Assembly (NCBI GenBank): GCA_000697055.1
Contig: JNDT01001822.1
Coordinates: 38,530 to 102,529, forward strand
From: Saksenaea vasiformis B4078
Lineage: Eukaryota > Mucoromycota > Mucoromycetes > Mucorales > Saksenaeaceae
Reading direction: 5' to 3'
DNA: 64,000 nucleotides
In this document: positions 59,801 through 64,000 of the stretch, piece after piece
How positions within the stretch are numbered: the stretch's first letter is position 1
How the letters are laid out: each line of letters begins with the position of its first letter
The notes under the pieces: generated by a model
Database searches by the model: none
Told to the model about the DNA's origin: nothing
The model's input: the letters and a program-made list of their open reading frames with translations, nothing else
Position numbers and translations under genes: made by a program

Positions 59801-60073
59801 TGATCTTCAAATAAAAAAAAAGTAAAAAAAAAAAAAAGGAAAAGATACGTTACTCTTTCTCAACCAAGTAGGATCTCGGTGCGTAAGTTTGTGGCCGTAC
59901 ATTTCGAAGAATGGTGAATGCACCGAAGAATCCAACAGACAATGCAGCGTTAAACCATAAAGCAGAAGTGAAGGTACTGATGGAAGGATCAGCACTATTT
60001 TGACATGGTGTGAGTGTCATCGAGTAAATGAGCAGACAAAGTACTTTAGCTGATCGTTGGGATTGTCCGCCAT
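56876..60073 (-). CDS. CSC1/OSCA/TMEM63-type mechanosensitive cation channel
   Basis: Nine exons (60073-60045, 59994-59854, 59776-59484, 59431-59227, 59170-58632, 58585-58421, 58365-58289, 58230-57912, 57864-56876) give 918 residues. An N-terminal segment (STFTSALWFNAALSVGFF) is followed by LPDEELLRCMGLDRFMVLKF, typical of the family's first cytosolic part. Next come the RNA-recognition-like cytosolic domain (TARTLFVPSIPKDV) and MAPRVVHIAPTDVIWDNMNI before the pore core. The 7TM core includes IFWAIPV, GIIQGILPAVALAIL, IPQKSFVELSVLHKYFFF, FVDVVLVSTIAGGVF and YSTIAPLIVPF. The C-terminal 200 residues are charged and cytosolic. OSCA/CSC1 proteins form osmotically gated calcium-permeable channels. 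The join IPVVFVQSVSS fixes one otherwise ambiguous acceptor. Confidence 0.93.
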
Positions 60074-62146
60074 GGTCCCAGAGTAAAGTTAGTGAAAACT
60101 CTTTAATAAACCGGGATAACGAACGTGCTTTTTGGTACAGGAACCTTTTATTTTATTTTGGATTTTTTTTTCCACGTTTGATTGGTTCAGTGTCATTCTT
60201 TTTTGAATTGATCGATCGACCTTTGACGCACCATTTCTATGATTCACTCCAGTATTATCACTATATAACTACTCAATTTACGGTCTGTATATTATGCCTT
60301 CAATTCAACTATTAAAAAACACTTTATACTTCCTTATCATCGGTCGTAGCCTTGATTTTAGGAAATGTCTTGATACATAACGTTCGTTCTCCGATTTTAA
60401 CGAAAGCTGATTATTGGCGCTTCAGATCGAAACATAGGAGGATGATCGTTCACGTGTGCACGTTCCATATTCTAATGCTTTGATGGAACTCGTAATCTGA
60501 ACAAACTAAGAAAAGCTTCAATTCATGGTAATCCTGTTCATCCTTTTTCATGCCTAAAAATTTTGCCGTAAACAAACAATAGTTCCGCCTTCTTGGGACT
60601 CCATCGTGCATGGTAAAGTTATAACTGGCGTTGTTGCATCGCATCTCATGCTGTGTGACACACACACCGAGAAATAACTGATCTACTTTTTGTGAGATAT
60701 GATTTGATAACTTCCAATGTTATAGATGCCTCACTGTTTTAGTCGTGTATATACATATAACCTTTATAGATAGAGAACGCTGAACAGTGCAATAAATATG
60801 CTTGTTGCTTGTCGCACTACATATAACCTTCATGGGCGCACGACATGCTGCAGGCATACATCATTGAAACCGCTTCCCACCCAACATCTTCCGGAAGCTG
60901 TTATTCTTAAAAAGGATATCGTGTCTTTAATGATTTCATATCACGCTACGGTCTTTCAATAGTTGGCGAAAATTTTTCTCTATGCATCGTCTTGATGGAC
61001 TATCAATCGCCAAGAATTTCATTTACGTCCGAGATCGTAGCCTCATTGTCTTAAAAACTCTAAAGTTTGGCGTTTCCCATGCATTGCCGGTTTTGAAAAA
61101 AATGTTCAGAGGAGTTTTGATACAGTATGCTCACGCCTTGCCTTTCCCTTTAGATAGAAAAGCGATGGTGCAGGGCTTAACTAATGAAAGCAACTGCTTA
61201 TTCCGCTTTTTCTAAGGACAAACAGACTAACTACAAGGATACAGTAAGCAACGCGCTGTTTCCCGATAAGGATTTCCTTGGGAGGCAAGCTGAGATGATA
61301 TCCAAAATATTTGAAGCGCTCTCTGCCTGAAGTGCGTCAGCAGCTGTTATATAGTTCACTATCAATAATGATCGTTGACAACATCCTTTTTGTAAACCTC
61401 TAGCATCCAAAGTCGTGATCCAAAAGGAGATGCAAGCGGCATGTCTACACTCACAATTAGGAGGAAAAAGACCTTGAAATCACGATCAATAGCTACTTAT
61501 CTATTTCAGAAATGTACTCACCCTGTGGAAAGCAGTACATTTACCAATCTATTAACCACATGAAACAAACATGGTAGATTAGCGTCTCTCGTTCATTAAA
61601 GAGCAAATCGAGATACTCCTTTTCTTCCCCAAATTGATCGCATTACTGTAACAGCACACGAGTAAAGCAGCATGACGATGGTACCTGCACTACGTTAGAA
61701 AACATACACCAATATTACTCAACTGATGATATGTGATGAGGAGGACACTGCCATTGTGCGACACATCGCAGTACTGTTGATTCAATGACTACTGTGATGG
61801 AGAAATCCGCTCGGTTGGGTCATCATTGTTATTATGCTGATCAATAACGACCAACTTCCCTGAGTGTTTGTCATTATTCATCAAGTTACTTGATGTGATG
61901 CAAATCATGCCATACAGACTTGCAGGATAGTGTGCGCACATGCTCTACATAATCCGTCTATGAAATAACATAGACGTATTGGTACCTAGCCTGTCAACGA
62001 CATGATGATATACACATGTTTAATTAATGCAAACGATTTTTTTTTCAAACCACATACGGAGAGTATACATGTACGTAGTTAACAATGGCAAGCCCGCACC
62101 CTTGCCGGGGATAATATGGATATTACGTTATCGGTATACAGAGTAT
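60074..62146. other. Intergenic, about 2 kb
   Basis: CSC1 promoter at the low end, the rest without recognisable genes. A plus frame at 60982-61215 and a block near 61230-61330 (LFPDKDFLGRQAEMISKIFE then stop) look weakly protein-like. They may be decayed genes but carry no motif I can name. Confidence 0.5.
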
Positions 62147-62542
62147 TTAAAAGTTGGCTCGATAGTTAACGAGCACTGCAATACTGTGATGACTTTGTCT
62201 TCGGTTTACCCGAGTGTTCCGTTCCACTTCCTCGTCCATTGCCAAGACGGAGTCTTCATCTTCATCTTGCGTGGATTCCGTGGATTTTGTAGTTTCTGTT
62301 TGAAGACTACAATTACTCAGCGATCGCTTCAGTACTCCAGCGACGACTTCGCTTTCAGGAAGCTCATGAGATGGAGTCATGGAGGAACGTCTGTCATAGT
62401 CAAAGCTGCTATGGGTATAGTAAACCTCGGACTCAGACTCGCTCGTAAATCGCACAGACTTTCCAGGTATTGCTTTATCGTCTTTGCTTTTTTTGAACGA
62501 AAAATGTTTTCTGGCAGAATTTACTATAGTCGCTAACGGCAT
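62147..62542 (-). CDS. Small protein with RVxF-like and YDR motif (second in window)
   Basis: A single open frame of 131 residues from ATG at 62542. After a short basic N-terminus (ARKHFSFKKSKDDK) it reads GKSVRFTSESESEVYYTHSS and FDYDRRSS. This is the same KSVRF plus acidic spacer plus Y-Y/T-S-xxYDR arrangement as the protein at 25995-26501. KSVRF fits the PP1-docking RVxF consensus. The rest is Ser/Thr/Glu-rich (KSTESTQDEDEDS) and likely disordered. A splice acceptor (TATAG) just inside the N-terminus leaves open an alternative upstream first exon. Function unknown; a phosphatase-adaptor role is inference from the motif. Confidence 0.65.
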   Translation of the reverse strand: MPLATIVNSARKHFSFKKSKDDKAIPGKSVRFTSESESEVYYTHSSFDYDRRSSMTPSHELPESEVVAGVLKRSLSNCSLQTETTKSTESTQDEDEDSVLAMDEEVERNTRVNRRQSHHSIAVLVNYRANF

Positions 62543-62689
62543 AAAATATTGGTAAGTGGAAACATCCAAATGCTGCGCAACGATGATTTGTTCAATGCTT
62601 AAAACGCCGCATCGAGACCCAGGTTAGGGCTCCGTGACCATGTCTGTAGCCCTGAAATCCCCGATTGTTAGACCATTCACGGAAATCAG

Positions 62690-64000
62690 ACCCAGTCCTT
62701 TACCTGTCATACAAAGTGACGAGTGAGCAGTTCCTTACTGCCTAACTGTCCTGGACAGTGCTGCCGGGAGAGATGCTAATTGACATCCTGATTCGATGTA
62801 GCGAACAAATATATCACGAATATTTCGGCCGGCATTAACATCTCTGTTCCAAAACTGATCAAATAGTTAAGTATCAACGTGTCAACCCAAGCAGTACGGC
62901 TTACTAGAGATGTTCTGATTCCTCGTCTACCATATGCGCACTGAGGGCACAGTCGGATAGGATAGACAATATTTCTGTAATTGTTGCGAGCTATTCCTAT
63001 GTTAAAGAAAAATGTACATAAGCGGGCTAAGTCATACCGGGTCGGCGTCTATTGGGGCATTCACTGCTTAGATGCAGAATCTGCTCGTCGTCACCTAAGC
63101 AATATTGACGTTTGTGCTTATGATGCCGGCGTCTGATATACTTTTTGCTAGAGATTAATGCATATGAGTCAGTTTCCACTGTGTCCATTTGTTTCCCAAA
63201 CATACCGATGATTACACAGTTGCATGGTATAGTCACGGAAATCGACTGTGTCGTGATGACATATGCTGTATACTTTGCTGGTTTTGTACTCGTCTACGCA
63301 TATGACTGGACATCGCTGTGCTAGCACCTTGCGAAAGGTCTACACATGGATAGTAAATATTAATACGATTCTCACTACCAAGAGAACTTCAACACTCTCA
63401 CCTTCACCGGTAACGGTGCATATGTCTTATAGCCTCCACTATGCAGGTCGGCATCTCCGTATGCCACAAATGCCCGCCGCTGGTCACGTCTACTGTTTGG
63501 TGCCTCACGATGCTGACGACGTTGGCGATACCGCGCTTTTTTGTTCTGTTTTTGCACATTTGCGACCGGAGGCTGATGCAGAGAGATAATTAATGAACGA
63601 AGAATAAGCAGGCAAATGCTCACCAGAGTTGAATTGGGATAAAATCCCCCGACCTGGTCTGCGATAACGTCCATGGTCATACTTCTGGAAGAGTCCTGCA
63701 AGGCACGCCTTTCCCTGTGTCTGTAATGACGGTTGAACTCATCCGTTCTGGGAAAGTCCATTCAATATGACCACATATTGACAAGAACATTCTGTAGCTA
63801 CCTCTGTTTTTCGCTGAATTGTGCCGTGAGAAAGCGCTGGAATTCCGGAACAGATGAGGCCGTCTTAGGATGTTCCGAAAGACGATCGTAGACTTCCTGC
63901 ATGTTGGCAATTTCACGATTTTTCCTTTCTATCTGAAGACTCCAGTTAAATTTGGAGCTGGCTCTAAAAAAGCATGCAGTTATTGCACTGACTACATACA
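62690..64000 (-). pseudogene. Second Fanzor copy, decayed, 5' part outside the window
   Basis: Read on the minus strand from 64000: an exon after a TTTTTTAG acceptor encodes SSKFNWSLQIERKNREIANM. Then, across shifted frames, come NVLVNMWSY, a TGA, MDFPRTDEFNRHYRHRERRA, the RRAFVAYGDADLHSGGY block (63375-63761), VICVDEYKTSKVYSIC (RuvC-II Glu, about 63250-63303) and FWNRDVNAGRNIRDIF (RuvC-III Asp, about 62805-62853). The first RuvC Asp would lie beyond the window edge. Several frameshifts and stops make it non-functional. It differs clearly from the copy at 44422-47002, so these are two separate lineages or old insertions. Confidence 0.75.

Noticed and set aside
1..64000. CRISPR arrays, operons, Shine-Dalgarno sites or prokaryotic origins
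   Set aside because: No regularly spaced direct repeats; gene structure is clearly eukaryotic with spliceosomal introns.

Overview
The window reads as nuclear DNA of a filamentous fungus, most likely Mucoromycota/Mucorales (inference). Genes are dense and rich in introns of roughly 40-90 nt. Orthologues of fungal housekeeping genes are present, and the transposon families resemble those I know from Mucoromycota. A minor-spliceosome (AT-AC) intron is present. Exon models were built by hand from splice signals; for each multi-exon gene the exon phases add up to an open frame, but no RNA evidence was available. Family assignments come from recognised motifs, not from searches.

Layout. 1-3.1 kb: end of a PPR-like gene (+), nicotinamide riboside kinase (-), secreted subtilisin (-). 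5.1-10.9 kb, all minus: sugar transporter, ALG8 glucosyltransferase (12 exons, one U12-type intron), PKA catalytic subunit. 10.9-19.5 kb: about 8.6 kb without a recognisable gene. 19.5-21.9 kb: C2H2 zinc-finger regulator (-) with a TATA box. 26.0-26.5 kb: small protein with an RVxF-like/YDR motif (+). 26.6-30.1 kb: decayed mobile or expanded-family sequence. 30.2-34.8 kb: NAD kinase (+) converging on a KA1-type protein kinase (-). 35.6-40.6 kb, all minus: Kre9/Knh1-like GPI protein, a three-OB-fold protein resembling Shieldin SHLD2/MEIOB, and RLP24. 40.7-41.2 kb: a 125-residue shugoshin-like protein (+), divergent from RLP24. 41.3-47.0 kb: transposon block with a LINE 3' relic and a nearly intact Fanzor (eukaryotic TnpB-like nuclease) gene carrying one internal stop. 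48.2-53.1 kb: two-pore potassium channel (+) and M17 leucine aminopeptidase (-), convergent. 53.2-56.3 kb: Tc1-type transposase relic and a PD-(D/E)XK-like gene relic. 56.9-60.1 kb: CSC1/OSCA channel (-). 62.1-62.5 kb: second RVxF-like/YDR protein (-). 62.7-64.0 kb: a second, decayed Fanzor (-), running off the window.

Functionally the host genes are unlinked housekeeping or signalling genes: NAD metabolism (NRK and NAD kinase), N-glycan and cell-wall building (ALG8, Kre9-like), signalling (PKA, KA1 kinase, zinc-finger factor), ion flux (TOK-type channel, CSC1), chromosome biology (shugoshin-like, OB-fold protein), ribosome assembly (RLP24) and proteolysis (subtilisin, aminopeptidase). The most interesting content is the pair of Fanzor loci, a dispersed short repeat that recurs just 3' of the first, the AT-AC intron in ALG8, and the SHLD2-like and miniature shugoshin genes.
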